Below are positions 37,010 through 46,206 of a stretch of 64,000 nt of DNA, piece after piece. The translations under genes were made by a program, and so were the position numbers. How positions within the stretch are numbered: position 1 is the first letter of the stretch; each line of letters starts with the position of its first letter. The stretch comes from Prevotella melaninogenica. GTDB lineage: Bacteria > Bacteroidota > Bacteroidia > Bacteroidales > Bacteroidaceae. The notes under the pieces are model-generated. The model was not told where the DNA came from. It made no database searches and saw only the letters and a list, made by a program, of their open reading frames with translations. The stretch lies in contig NZ_AP018050.1 of assembly GCF_003609775.1 (NCBI RefSeq), positions 1,054,001 through 1,118,000 of the forward strand. Reading direction: 5' to 3'.

Positions 37010-38491
37010 TTATTTACGTAAGAATTCAACTGACTTGGCAATGTGAGGTGCCATAAACTCGTCTGTGTCGATGAAAGGAACGTTCTCACGATAAGCCTTG
37101 TGGATAGCTTCAATCGTAGGCGAAGACTTCAGCGGACGACGGAATTCAAGTGCTTGTGCAGCATTGAAGAGTTCGATAGCAAGTACACGCTCTGTGTTTA
37201 ATACTACTTGATAGAGCTTCGTTGCTGCATTGGCTCCCATACTAACATGGTCTTCTTGTCCTTGTGAAGATGGAATACTGTCGACAGATGCTGGAGTACA
37301 ATAAGTCTTACTCTGACTAACGATAGATGCTGCTGTGTACTGTGGAATCATAAAACCACTGTTTACACCAGGCTTAGCCACGAGGAAACTTGGTAGGTTA
37401 CGAGTACCAGACACGAGCTTATAGATACGACGCTCAGAGATGTTACTCAATTCGCATAGTGCAATAGCAAGGAAGTCCATTGGCTGTGCGATAGGTTCTC
37501 CGTGGAAGTTGCCTGCCGAGATAACGAGGTCTTCATCAGGACAAACGGTCGGATTATCCGTAGCTGCATTCACTTCAATGTCTACAACAGACTTTACATA
37601 GGCAATGGTATCCTTTGATGCACCATGTACCTGTGGCATACAGCGGAATGAATATGGGTCTTGTACGTTGACCTTAGGCTGTTTGATAAGCTCACTACCT
37701 TCCAGCAATTCTCTTATTCGTGCTGCAGTGTCAATCTGTCCCTTGTGATGACGAACAGCGTGAACAGCATGTGTGAATGGTTCAATACGTCCATCGTAAG
37801 CTTCAAGAGACATTGTACCAATGACATCAGCCCACTCGCTCAATCGTTCACTTTGCAGGAGTGCCCATACAGCAAAGGCATTCATGTTTTGAGTTCCATT
37901 GAGTAGAGCAAGACCTTCCTTAGAAACGAGTTCGATAGTGTCCCATTTCATCTTCTTCAAGATGTCTGCACCGGAATAGATTTTTCCTTTGTATTCAACT
38001 TCACCCATGCCAATAAGTGGCAAACAAAGGTGAGCCAAAGGGACGAGATCGCCCGATGCGCCCAAAGAGCCTTGTGTGTATACAATAGGATAGATGTCGT
38101 TGTTGAAGAAGTCTATCAGTCGTTCAACGGTTTTCAACTGGCAAGCAGAGTAACCGTAGCTGAGTGACTGAATCTTGAGTAGCAACATTATCTTTACAAT
38201 ATCATTAGGAACACGATCACCCACACCACAAGCGTGAGACATTACGAGGTTTTTCTGCAACTGTGATAAGCTATCCTTGTCAATAGATATCTTACAGAGA
38301 GAACCGAAACCAGTTGTAACACCATAGATAGGTGTTTCTGATTCTTTAATCTTATTATCGAGATACTCTCTACAACGGATAATGCGTTGACGTGCATCTT
38401 CAGAAAGTTCAAGTTTTGTGCCGTTCTTGATTATCTCGCCAATCTGCTCAATAGACAGATGCTCGGCACTAATCTGATGAATTTTGTTCAT
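37010..38491 (-). CDS. hutH: Histidine ammonia-lyase
   Basis: Converts histidine to urocanate and ammonia, first step of degradation. 493 residues; the MIO-forming triad Ala145-Ser146-Gly147 in GSLGASGDLVPLAH is intact, as are the YGVTTGFGSL active-site loop (56-65) and QDHVSMGANAA. It is third in the hut operon, 33 nt after hutU. Confidence 0.97.
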   Translation of the reverse strand: MNKIHQISAEHLSIEQIGEIIKNGTKLELSEDARQRIIRCREYLDNKIKESETPIYGVTTGFGSLCKISIDKDSLSQLQKNLVMSHACGVGDRVPNDIVKIMLLLKIQSLSYGYSACQLKTVERLIDFFNNDIYPIVYTQGSLGASGDLVPLAHLCLPLIGMGEVEYKGKIYSGADILKKMKWDTIELVSKEGLALLNGTQNMNAFAVWALLQSERLSEWADVIGTMSLEAYDGRIEPFTHAVHAVRHHKGQIDTAARIRELLEGSELIKQPKVNVQDPYSFRCMPQVHGASKDTIAYVKSVVDIEVNAATDNPTVCPDEDLVISAGNFHGEPIAQPMDFLAIALCELSNISERRIYKLVSGTRNLPSFLVAKPGVNSGFMIPQYTAASIVSQSKTYCTPASVDSIPSSQGQEDHVSMGANAATKLYQVVLNTERVLAIELFNAAQALEFRRPLKSSPTIEAIHKAYRENVPFIDTDEFMAPHIAKSVEFLRK

Positions 38492-38524
38492 AGTTTTACG
38501 GATTAGTATAATAGATTTAATTGA

Positions 38525-40534
38525 TTAAAAAGCAGTGTTGATAACGTCATCATCAACGAAGTTAGGAAGGGTAACACATAGTCCTGGTGTGCGCTCCATC
38601 TCTCTTCGGATGGCGTCAATAGAACCAGTGTTGCGTGCCCAACTACGGCGTGCAATACCATTGTTCACATCCCAAAGGAGCATCTGACGGATATGACGAT
38701 CTGAGTCCTCGCTACCATCAATCACCATACCGAAGCCACCATTGATGACTTCTCCCCAGCCAACACCGCCACCATTGTGGATGGATACCCATGTTGCTCC
38801 ACGGAAAGAGTCACCAATAACATTCTGTACAGCCATATCAGCACAGAACTGTGAACCATCATATATGTTAGATGTCTCACGGAAAGGAGAGTCTGTTCCC
38901 GATACATCATGGTGGTCACGACCAAGGACGATAGGACGAGAAATTTCTCCCTTACGTATAGCTTCATTGAAAGCTAAGGCAATCTTCGTTCGGCCTTCTG
39001 AGTCAGCATAAAGGATGCGAGCCTGTGAACCAACAACCAAATGATTCTTTCCTGCCTCTTTAATCCAATGGATATTGTCATCAAGTTGGCCGATAATATC
39101 TGGCGTAGCAGTCTTGCGTATTTCCTCTAATACCTCTGTTGCAATACGGTCGGATGTTTCCAAATCCTTTGGATCACCAGAAGAACAAACCCAACGGAAT
39201 GGTCCAAAGCCATAATCGAAGAACATTGGTCCCATAATATCTTGTACATAAGATGGATAACGGAACTTACCATCTGTCTTCATGATGTCTGCTCCTGCAC
39301 GGCTTGACTCTAAGAGGAAAGCATTACCATAATCAAAGAAGTACATACCCTTATCTGTCAGCTTGTTAATAGCAGCAACCTGACGGCGTAAAGACTCCTG
39401 AACCTTTTCCTTGAAGAGTTGTGGCTCTTCAGCCATCATACGCTTAGACTCTTCCAATGAAACGCCAACAGGATAATAGCCTCCTGCCCATGGGTTGTGT
39501 AGAGAAGTCTGATCACTTCCGAGGTCAACGTGTATGTTCTCTGCTGCCAAACGTTCCCAAAGGTCAACAACATTGCCCACGTAAGCCATAGAAACTGTGC
39601 GCTTCTCTTCAACAGCCTTCAATGCTGCAGGAATTAGTTCATCGAGCGAAGTATGTAGTTCGTCAACCCAACCTTGATCATAACGCTTCTGTGCTGCTAA
39701 TGGGTTAATTTCTGCTGTAATACTTACTACCCCAGCTATGTTACCAGCCTTAGGTTGAGCACCAGACATACCGCCTAAGCCAGAAGTAACGAAGAGCATA
39801 CCTTTGATACTTGTCTCTCCAGCCTTCAATCGTTTACGGGCTGCATTTAGAACGGTGATAGTTGTGCCATGAACGATACCCTGTGGACCGATATACATAT
39901 AGGAACCAGCGGTCATCTGTCCATACTGACTTACACCCAAGGCATTATCTCGTTCCCAATCATCAGGCTTAGAATAGTTAGGTATAACCATACCATTCGT
40001 TACCACTACACGTGGAGCATTCTTATGAGAAGGGAAGAGCCCGAGCGGATGACCAGAATACATCACCAATGTTTGTTCATCGGTCATCTCACTCAAATAC
40101 TTCATTACCAGTCGATATTGTGCCCAGTTCTGGAAGACGGCACCATTACCACCGTATGTAATCAGCTCATGAGGATGTTGTGCAACAGCCTTGTCAAGGT
40201 TGTTCTGAATCATCATCATGATGGCTGCCGCCTGTTTAGAGTTATGAGGATATTCGTCGATAGGACGCGCATACATCTCATAAGTAGGGCGGAAACGGTA
40301 CATATAGATACGACCATATTGGCGTAATTCCTCAGCAAACTCTGGTGCTAACGTTGCATGGAACTTCTTAGGGAAGTAACGTAAGGCATTACGTAGCGCA
40401 AGTTTCTTCTCTTCTTGTGTGAGAATGTCCTTACGTTTTGGTGCGTGATTGATAGAAGGGTCGTATGCTTGTGGCTCAGGTAGCGTGTCGGCTATACCTG
40501 TGCGAATGTCTTTTATAAATTCTTCTTTTGTCAT
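38525..40534 (-). CDS. hutU: Urocanate hydratase
   Basis: Adds water to urocanate to give imidazolone propionate, with bound NAD. 669 residues, longer than the roughly 555 of E. coli or Pseudomonas HutU, like the long form of anaerobes. Motifs: MYSGHPLGLFP, VTSGLGGMSGAQPKA and HNGGGVGWGEVINGGFG. Second gene of the operon, 248 nt after ftcD with a hairpin between. Confidence 0.96.
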   Translation of the reverse strand: MTKEEFIKDIRTGIADTLPEPQAYDPSINHAPKRKDILTQEEKKLALRNALRYFPKKFHATLAPEFAEELRQYGRIYMYRFRPTYEMYARPIDEYPHNSKQAAAIMMMIQNNLDKAVAQHPHELITYGGNGAVFQNWAQYRLVMKYLSEMTDEQTLVMYSGHPLGLFPSHKNAPRVVVTNGMVIPNYSKPDDWERDNALGVSQYGQMTAGSYMYIGPQGIVHGTTITVLNAARKRLKAGETSIKGMLFVTSGLGGMSGAQPKAGNIAGVVSITAEINPLAAQKRYDQGWVDELHTSLDELIPAALKAVEEKRTVSMAYVGNVVDLWERLAAENIHVDLGSDQTSLHNPWAGGYYPVGVSLEESKRMMAEEPQLFKEKVQESLRRQVAAINKLTDKGMYFFDYGNAFLLESSRAGADIMKTDGKFRYPSYVQDIMGPMFFDYGFGPFRWVCSSGDPKDLETSDRIATEVLEEIRKTATPDIIGQLDDNIHWIKEAGKNHLVVGSQARILYADSEGRTKIALAFNEAIRKGEISRPIVLGRDHHDVSGTDSPFRETSNIYDGSQFCADMAVQNVIGDSFRGATWVSIHNGGGVGWGEVINGGFGMVIDGSEDSDRHIRQMLLWDVNNGIARRSWARNTGSIDAIRREMERTPGLCVTLPNFVDDDVINTAF

Positions 40535-40660
40535 AGTTACTTAGTAGATTTATTTGGGGTTGTAGTTATTTGATTTGCTTTCAAGCGTAAAGTGAAATTG
40601 TTAAAGCATATAACTGTTTAGCTATCATTATATATCTATTATCTTAGAGATAGTTTAATC

Positions 40661-40683
40661 GGGCAAGCAAGGTATGCTTGCCC
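40661..40683 (-). promoter_or_regulatory. Perfect stem-loop between ftcD and hutU
   Basis: GGGCAAGCA / TGCTTGCCC, 9 bp with a 5-nt loop, 100 nt past the ftcD stop. No T-tract follows on either strand. Possible mRNA stability element or protein-binding palindrome. Confidence 0.6.
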
Positions 40684-40782
40684 AATTTATTGACATATAA
40701 TTAACTTCGTTGTGGGATAGCTACAGTGTTATTTATTTCCTTGTTTATAAGGAATATAACTCTTATAATATAAAGAAAAACA

Positions 40783-42486
40783 TTATAGTTTAGCCTCAAC
40801 TATCTTCATTATCTCTGCCTCAGCTTCATTAGCTTGAGCAATCAACTTGTTTGCCTCGGCAACTAAATGTTCTGCTTTTTCTTTGTCTTTCAAGCCAGAA
40901 GCATTAATCTTCACATTCAGCCCTGCGCCGAGTACAGCAGCACGAGCTGCCAATACACCAACACCAGCATCTGAAACACTGTTAGGATTACCTTCTTCTG
41001 CCATTGCACGGCAAAGTTCAAATACTTTGTATGAAGCCTTCATTGTATGCAATGGAACTTCTGTTGCGAAAAGTGTTGCTTCTTGTATTGCCTGAGAGCG
41101 TGCTGCCTTTTCCTCGTCAGTACCCTTAGGAAGACCGAAGGCAGACATGATACGATTGAAAGCTTCTGTGTCTTCATCAACGAGTACCATTAGTTCTGCT
41201 TGTATTGCCTGACCTTTTTCTGCCCAATTGCTAAACTCTTCCCAACGTGCATCCCAACCTGCTTTATGGCTGGAGAGGTTGGCTACCATCGTACCTAAGG
41301 CTGCACCTAATGCACCCATATAAGCAGAGATAGTACCACCTCCAGGTGCTGGAGATTCACGTGAAGTCTCATTGGCAAACTCTTTGACAGTCAAGTCAAT
41401 GAGTTTTGGTGTCTTATTAGCATCTTCCAGTAAGTATTCAATAACTTTCTCACGTGGATTAAAAGGCTTCAAATCATCTAACCCCATTGACATAATGGCA
41501 ATCTTGATGATGTCTTCTTCTGGAATACCTGTTGAACGTTGCTGCTTCTTTAGGAAATAAGTTCCAGCCTCAAGGAGCGTACGCTTAGGAATAAGACCAA
41601 CTATTTCAGTACCAGTCACGCGTATTCCTCGGGTCTGTGCACAGCGACAAACCTCATCAAAGGCAACATGAAGAGGAGTAACGTTAATGTCAGTTATATT
41701 CATTGACACCTGTGCAATTCCATATTCATCAATGAACCAGCCAATAGCCTTTGTAGCTTTCAACGTACCGGGTTGCATGATGACCTCGCCCTTTTCGTTC
41801 TTCATTGGCTTACCGACAGGCGAACCACCTTCACGCATTGGACGCCCCTTTTCTCTTACATCAAATGCTATTGCATTGGCACGACGTGTAGAGGTTGTGT
41901 TGAGGTTGAAGTTTGTTGCTATCAAGAAATCGCGTGCACCGACAGCTGTACAGCCTGTTCGTGCTAACTGCTCATCCCATTCACGTGCACCATAATCAGG
42001 TGCCTCTGCTGCTTCTGACATACGCTGTGGAAGTCCTTCGTACTCTCCCTTACGGCAAATAGCAAGATTCTTGCGTTCAGGAGTCTTGGCAGCAGCTTCA
42101 TAGCAGTAGCAAGGAACCTGTAACTCGTTAGCGATTCGCTCAGCCAGCTGACGTGCCAATGCTGCACATTCCTCCAAAGTGATGCCAGCCACAGGGATAA
42201 GTGGGCAAACATCCGTTGCACCCATACGAGGGTGAGCACCATGATGCTGTCGCATATCAATAAGCTGTGCTGCCTTTTTTACGCAGCGGAAAGCAGCCTC
42301 AACAACTACTGATGGTTCGCCAACGAAGGTTACAACCGTGCGATTAGTTGCTTCTCCTGGGTCAACATCCAGTAATTTAACACCTTTAACGCGTTCTACT
42401 TCATCAGTAATCTGTTTGATTACATCTTTGTTTCGTCCTTCACTAAAATTAGGAACACACTCGATGATTTGTTTTTCTCGTGCCAT
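40783..42486 (-). CDS. ftcD: Bifunctional glutamate formimidoyltransferase / formimidotetrahydrofolate cyclodeaminase
   Basis: Transfers the formimino group of formiminoglutamate to tetrahydrofolate and then deaminates it to 5,10-methenyl-THF, giving glutamate. 567 residues: formiminotransferase N-terminal and C-terminal subdomains at about 1-325 (ECVPNFSEGRN, MRQHHGAHPRMGATDVCP), then the cyclodeaminase helical domain at about 340-560 (SRESPAPGGGTISAYMGALG). The fusion equals animal FTCD. It is the first gene of the hut operon; no clear promoter box was found in the upstream 60 nt. Confidence 0.96.
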   Translation of the reverse strand: MAREKQIIECVPNFSEGRNKDVIKQITDEVERVKGVKLLDVDPGEATNRTVVTFVGEPSVVVEAAFRCVKKAAQLIDMRQHHGAHPRMGATDVCPLIPVAGITLEECAALARQLAERIANELQVPCYCYEAAAKTPERKNLAICRKGEYEGLPQRMSEAAEAPDYGAREWDEQLARTGCTAVGARDFLIATNFNLNTTSTRRANAIAFDVREKGRPMREGGSPVGKPMKNEKGEVIMQPGTLKATKAIGWFIDEYGIAQVSMNITDINVTPLHVAFDEVCRCAQTRGIRVTGTEIVGLIPKRTLLEAGTYFLKKQQRSTGIPEEDIIKIAIMSMGLDDLKPFNPREKVIEYLLEDANKTPKLIDLTVKEFANETSRESPAPGGGTISAYMGALGAALGTMVANLSSHKAGWDARWEEFSNWAEKGQAIQAELMVLVDEDTEAFNRIMSAFGLPKGTDEEKAARSQAIQEATLFATEVPLHTMKASYKVFELCRAMAEEGNPNSVSDAGVGVLAARAAVLGAGLNVKINASGLKDKEKAEHLVAEANKLIAQANEAEAEIMKIVEAKL

Positions 42487-42752
42487 ATATAATTAATATA
42501 GATTTAAACAATGATTGTTTAGGGTTTCGAGTGTAAAAATACAAATTAGTTTTTGTAAATCAAAACTTTTAATGCAAAACTATTTAAACAAACTTTAGAT
42601 ACCATCATTTGACAAAGTAATGGAAGATAATCGTATTAGAAATAGGTTTATAAAAACAGTTATTAGGCATAGAAATAGGAGAGATTAGAAGGTGAAAAAT
42701 GGTTTTTTCTAAAATATAGAGTGATAAAAAGCCATTATATAATAAGGTACAC

Positions 42753-42794
42753 AGAGCGATTCTAAGTTTCTTGCTGAAAGCTTAGAATCGCTCT
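42753..42794. repeat. Orphan perfect inverted repeat upstream of ftcD
   Basis: AGAGCGATTCTAAG / CTTAGAATCGCTCT, 14 bp arms, 14-nt loop. It lies 267 nt upstream of ftcD and 435 nt from the SDR stop, next to repeat A copy 5. No T-tract. Confidence 0.65.
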
Positions 42795-42861
42795 ATGTGA
42801 TATTTCTTAAAACTCTAAACGTATGTAGTAAACTTTATTACTCCTGCAAACTCCTGAATGC

Positions 42862-43040
42862 TCTTTTTGTTCGATTTTTTCACATATTATTTTTTCAAAG
42901 ACCACCAAACGGCTTGCAACTAACGCCCAATTGGCTTGCAAAAGATGCCCTTTTGAGGCCTTACTAACGCCCTTTTGAAACCTTACTAAGCACCTTTTAA
43001 AAACCATCTTTGCAACTGTTTGGTAACAAGTAACTTACGT
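42862..43040 (+). repeat. Interspersed repeat family A, copy 5
   Basis: The clearest copy. Modules with 22-24 nt pitch start at GGCTTGCAACTAACGCCC, GGCTTGCAAAAGATGCCC, GGCCTTACTAACGCCC and AACCTTACTAAGCACC. TTTTTTCACATATT precedes and GGTAACAAGTAAC follows. A short open frame on the minus strand across it is only a translation of the repeat. The rest of the 742-base gap 42487-43228 holds the orphan inverted repeat and AT-rich DNA. Confidence 0.82.
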
Positions 43041-43228
43041 GTGTGTTAAAATAACTTGCTCTTAAGCTATTTTCCCACCTTTTCTTTGGTTGTTTTGTCA
43101 ATATATTTCTTTCCTTTTTGGTATAAATCTCACACAGAGCAACAGAGGTACCAATGGCGTAGAGAGTAGAGGAGTATAATCGCAATGTTTATCGGAAGAA
43201 AACAAAAGAGTTATTCTTTTAGCCAAAA

Positions 43229-43936
43229 CTATCGTCCTTCGTCTACGATAGGATATAGTTCAACAAACTCTCCTTGGTGCTTTTTGCCATCATTTATGAC
43301 CTCTGCTATTTTCTCACTGACAACATCTATCGAGTGAGAACCAGGTCCTGTATAATGATTATTCAAGTCGGTAGTTGTTGCACCAGGGTGAATATTGAAA
43401 ATCTCAACAGGTATATTGTTCTTTTCAAACTCCATAGCCATAATGCTTGTCATTGCATTCTGTGCTGCTTTGCTGGCGACGTAAGCCATCGGGTGCCAGT
43501 AAGGACTCACATCAGACGGTACGGTTATGTTCACAATTCGTCCTTTGTTTGCAGAGAGTAATGGGATAAGTGCCTTTGTCAAGCAGAATGTTCCGACGTA
43601 ATTCACTTGTACGGTGTCTGTTACATCTTGCAACTCTGATTCATAGCTTGCTACTTCCATATCGCCAGGAATACCAGCATTGTTTACCAATAGTTCCAAG
43701 TCATGATATTTCTCTTTTACTTCTTTTGCAGTTTCCTCCAAAGAAGCATTGTCTGATAGATTGACGTATTGCCAGCCAATTACGTCAACTCCCTCTGCTT
43801 TCAATGATTTCATCGCCTCCTCGGCACGCTCACTATTCCGCGCACCAACGATTACCTGCCAGCCACTTTTGCCTAAAAACTTACAGATGCCATAGCCAAT
43901 ACCTTTGTTAGCACCTGTTACCAATACTTTTGCCAT
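43229..43936 (-). CDS. Short-chain dehydrogenase/reductase
   Basis: 235 residues from the ATG at 43936; the ORF's further-upstream ATG would place the promoter box inside the gene. Classical SDR features: VTGANKGIGYGI (6-17), NNAGIPGDME, catalytic Ser in NITVPSDVS, and YVASKAAQ with Tyr/Lys. It resembles carbonyl reductase-like SDRs; substrate unknown. Single gene, with a promoter just upstream. Confidence 0.87.
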   Translation of the reverse strand: MAKVLVTGANKGIGYGICKFLGKSGWQVIVGARNSERAEEAMKSLKAEGVDVIGWQYVNLSDNASLEETAKEVKEKYHDLELLVNNAGIPGDMEVASYESELQDVTDTVQVNYVGTFCLTKALIPLLSANKGRIVNITVPSDVSPYWHPMAYVASKAAQNAMTSIMAMEFEKNNIPVEIFNIHPGATTTDLNNHYTGPGSHSIDVVSEKIAEVINDGKKHQGEFVELYPIVDEGR

Positions 43937-43976
43937 ATTTGTTTTTCTATGTTTATCAGTGTGATATATTTGCTTG

Positions 43977-43984
43977 CAAAGATA
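43977..43984 (-). promoter_or_regulatory. -7 promoter element of the SDR gene
   Basis: TATCTTTG, about 40 nt before the ATG at 43936. No exact -33 box. Confidence 0.5.
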
Positions 43985-44125
43985 CATTATTTTATTGAGA
44001 GAATTATCTTTAATGTTGAGATATAATTACATAAAAGACTTTATTCTGTATATAATTATAATGTGTGTGTTCCTTGCTTGAGTCATCATATATCAATCTC
44101 TCTCTTCTATATAGTTTTTTTTACG

Positions 44126-44133
44126 TACCTTTG
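44126..44133 (+). promoter_or_regulatory. -7 promoter element of the PCMD-barrel operon
   Basis: TACCTTTG, 45 nt before the ATG at 44179. Confidence 0.55.
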
Positions 44134-44178
44134 CAAAGACAATTTGTCTATATTACAATCAATAAAAGAGATTATTTA

Positions 44179-45261
44179 ATGAAGTTAATTAAATCTATGT
44201 TCCTTGCTATGATGGCGGGATTGTTGCTTTCTTCTTGTATTAAGGAAGAAGCTTTAAATGCGGAAGCAGATATTACAGATGTAACGGTTGATGGAACTAC
44301 GCTGGTTCGTAAGCCTGTTATCACGAATAATGAAGTACTCTTCTATGTTAATGGTTGGGAAGATTTAACCAACTTAGCACCGAAATTCAATGTTACTGAA
44401 GGTGCAAAGATAGTACCTGAAAGTGGTACGGCATTAGACTTTACACAGCCTCAAAGCTATACCGTGACCTCACAAGACGGTCAGTGGAAGAAGACTTATA
44501 AAGTGTCATTTGTAAGTAATGATATTGCTACTGATTTTCATTTTGAAACGCTTAAGGTTGATTCTACCAGTAAGTATCATACTTTCGTTGATAAGACTGC
44601 TGATGGTAACCTTGCAGAGTGGGGCAGTGGTAACTCTGGTGTGTCATTCCTTATGGGTGATAGTAAGGCAACTGAATACCCAACAAGTCAAGCAGAAAAT
44701 GGTTATGTGGGTAAGTGTCTGAAGCTGACAACCGTTAGCACGGGTTTCCTTGGAGCTATGTTTGGTGCGCCGATAGCTGCAGGTAACCTCTTTACAGGTG
44801 ACTTCCAGATTGATATGGGTAATCCTGCAAAGTCAACTCACTTTGGTCGTCCATTCTACAAGATACCAAAGGAATTGATTGGTTATTATAAGTACAAGGC
44901 TGGCGAGAAGTTCCAAGATAAGGATAAAAAGGAGATTAAGGATCGTAAGGATAGCCTTGCTATATATGCTGTGTTCTTTGAAACTGGCGATGGTGTAGAA
45001 TATCTTGATGGTACTAATTCACTGACAAGTGATCGTATTGTCCTTCTTGCACAGCTCAAGAATGCTAAGGAAACAGAAGAATGGACACGTTTCTCTATCT
45101 CATTCGAGCCTGTAGCAGGTCGTACTATAGACAGTGAGAAGTTGAAGAATGGTAGGTATAGCCTTGCTATCATCATGTCGTCAAGTAAGGATGGTGCTTT
45201 TTTCAATGGTGCTGTGGGTAGTACGCTCTATGTGGATGAGTTGAAGTTGTACTCTGAGTAA
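44179..45261 (+). CDS. PCMD-domain lipoprotein
   Basis: 360 residues from the ATG at 44179 (behind the promoter; the ATG at 44065 would be upstream of it). Lipobox LLSSC near residue 20, so a membrane-anchored lipoprotein. A small N-terminal beta domain (about 25-110, EALNAEADITDVTVDG, QSYTVTSQDGQWKKTYKVSF) precedes a PCMD-like beta-sandwich (putative carbohydrate metabolism domain) from about 115 to 360. Binding of glycans at the surface is inferred from the family name only. A beta-barrel protein gene follows after 78 nt. Confidence 0.8.
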   Translation: MKLIKSMFLAMMAGLLLSSCIKEEALNAEADITDVTVDGTTLVRKPVITNNEVLFYVNGWEDLTNLAPKFNVTEGAKIVPESGTALDFTQPQSYTVTSQDGQWKKTYKVSFVSNDIATDFHFETLKVDSTSKYHTFVDKTADGNLAEWGSGNSGVSFLMGDSKATEYPTSQAENGYVGKCLKLTTVSTGFLGAMFGAPIAAGNLFTGDFQIDMGNPAKSTHFGRPFYKIPKELIGYYKYKAGEKFQDKDKKEIKDRKDSLAIYAVFFETGDGVEYLDGTNSLTSDRIVLLAQLKNAKETEEWTRFSISFEPVAGRTIDSEKLKNGRYSLAIIMSSSKDGAFFNGAVGSTLYVDELKLYSE

Positions 45262-45339
45262 TAGTGGTTTGGAGTTAACAACTAACGAGTTTAATAGTTT
45301 AAGAGTTGACACAAAGATATTAAAGATAAAATAAAACAA

Positions 45340-46119
45340 ATGAGACAACATATTATAGCAGTTGCAATTGCGGCTATGAGTTGCACAGTGACAGTTTTTG
45401 CACAAACAGATCGTACCTCGGTACTGAGTGTTGCAGAGCATAATGGATGGGAATATGAGGTGAAGGCTGGTGTAAACATTGGTGGTGCCTCTCCTCTCCC
45501 TATGCCTGTTGAAATCAGAGAGATTAGTAGTTATAGTCCAAAATTCAACGGAACGCTGGAGGGAACAGTCACTAAATGGCTTGGTAAGGAGCAGAAATGG
45601 GGTGTTTCTACAGGTTTGAAGTTTGAAGAAAAGGGTATGATTACTGGTGCAAACGTGAAGAACTACAGCATGGAGATTCTCAATGATGGTAGTCGTGTGG
45701 AAGGTTATTGGACGGGTTATGTAAAGACAAACTATAATACAACCCTCCTCACTGTTCCTGTTATGGCAAACTATCGTTTCAATGATCGCTGGAAGGTGCG
45801 TGCAGGGCTTTACTCTGCTATCAAGTTAGATGGTCAGTTTACGGGTAACGTGAGTGATGGTTATCTTCGTGAAGGTACTCCAGTGGGTGAGAAACTTACC
45901 TTTGCGGATGGCAATACAGCGTCATACGATTTCTCTTCTAATCTCCGTCACTTCCAATGGGGTGGTCAGTTGGGTGCAACATGGCGTGCTTTCAATCACT
46001 TCACAGTTAATGCTGACCTTACATGGGCATTTAATAACATCTTTGAAAGTGATTTTAAGACGATTAGTTTCGGACTTTATCCAATCTATCTTAACCTCGG
46101 ATTTGGATATCGTTTTTAG
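45340..46119 (+). CDS. Outer-membrane beta-barrel protein, PorT/OmpW-like
   Basis: 259 residues with a signal peptide (MRQHIIAVAIAAMSCTVTVFAQ). The mature part shows alternating strands: WEYEVKAGVNIGGAS, KWGVSTGLKFEEKG, TLLTVPVMANYRF, WKVRAGLYSAIKL, and a terminal aromatic strand GFGYRF, the usual end of an outer-membrane barrel. Probably an 8-10 strand porin-type protein. It forms a two-gene unit with the PCMD lipoprotein and is followed by a bidirectional terminator. Confidence 0.82.
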   Translation: MRQHIIAVAIAAMSCTVTVFAQTDRTSVLSVAEHNGWEYEVKAGVNIGGASPLPMPVEIREISSYSPKFNGTLEGTVTKWLGKEQKWGVSTGLKFEEKGMITGANVKNYSMEILNDGSRVEGYWTGYVKTNYNTTLLTVPVMANYRFNDRWKVRAGLYSAIKLDGQFTGNVSDGYLREGTPVGEKLTFADGNTASYDFSSNLRHFQWGGQLGATWRAFNHFTVNADLTWAFNNIFESDFKTISFGLYPIYLNLGFGYRF

Positions 46120-46140
46120 TGTTCTAAATAGGAGATAAAT

Positions 46141-46187
46141 AAAAAGGCTCAGTCGACAACATTTTCGTTTGTCTACTGAGCCTTTTC
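46141..46187. terminator. Bidirectional terminator between the barrel gene and pyrF
   Basis: Stem AAAAGGCTCAGT / ACTGAGCCTTTT with flanking A and T tracts. Confidence 0.88.
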
Positions 46188-46206
46188 TTTTAGATGTATG
46201 TTATCG

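Noticed and set aside
42807..43007. A 66-codon open frame on the minus strand across repeat A copy 5.
   Set aside because: It is a translation of the repeat; the same region in other copies contains stops, and there is no codon-type conservation.
42862..43040. The 22-nt periodicity of families A and B as a CRISPR array.
   Set aside because: Units are degenerate, adjoin without unique spacers of constant length, and there are only three to five units per array; no cas gene is nearby.
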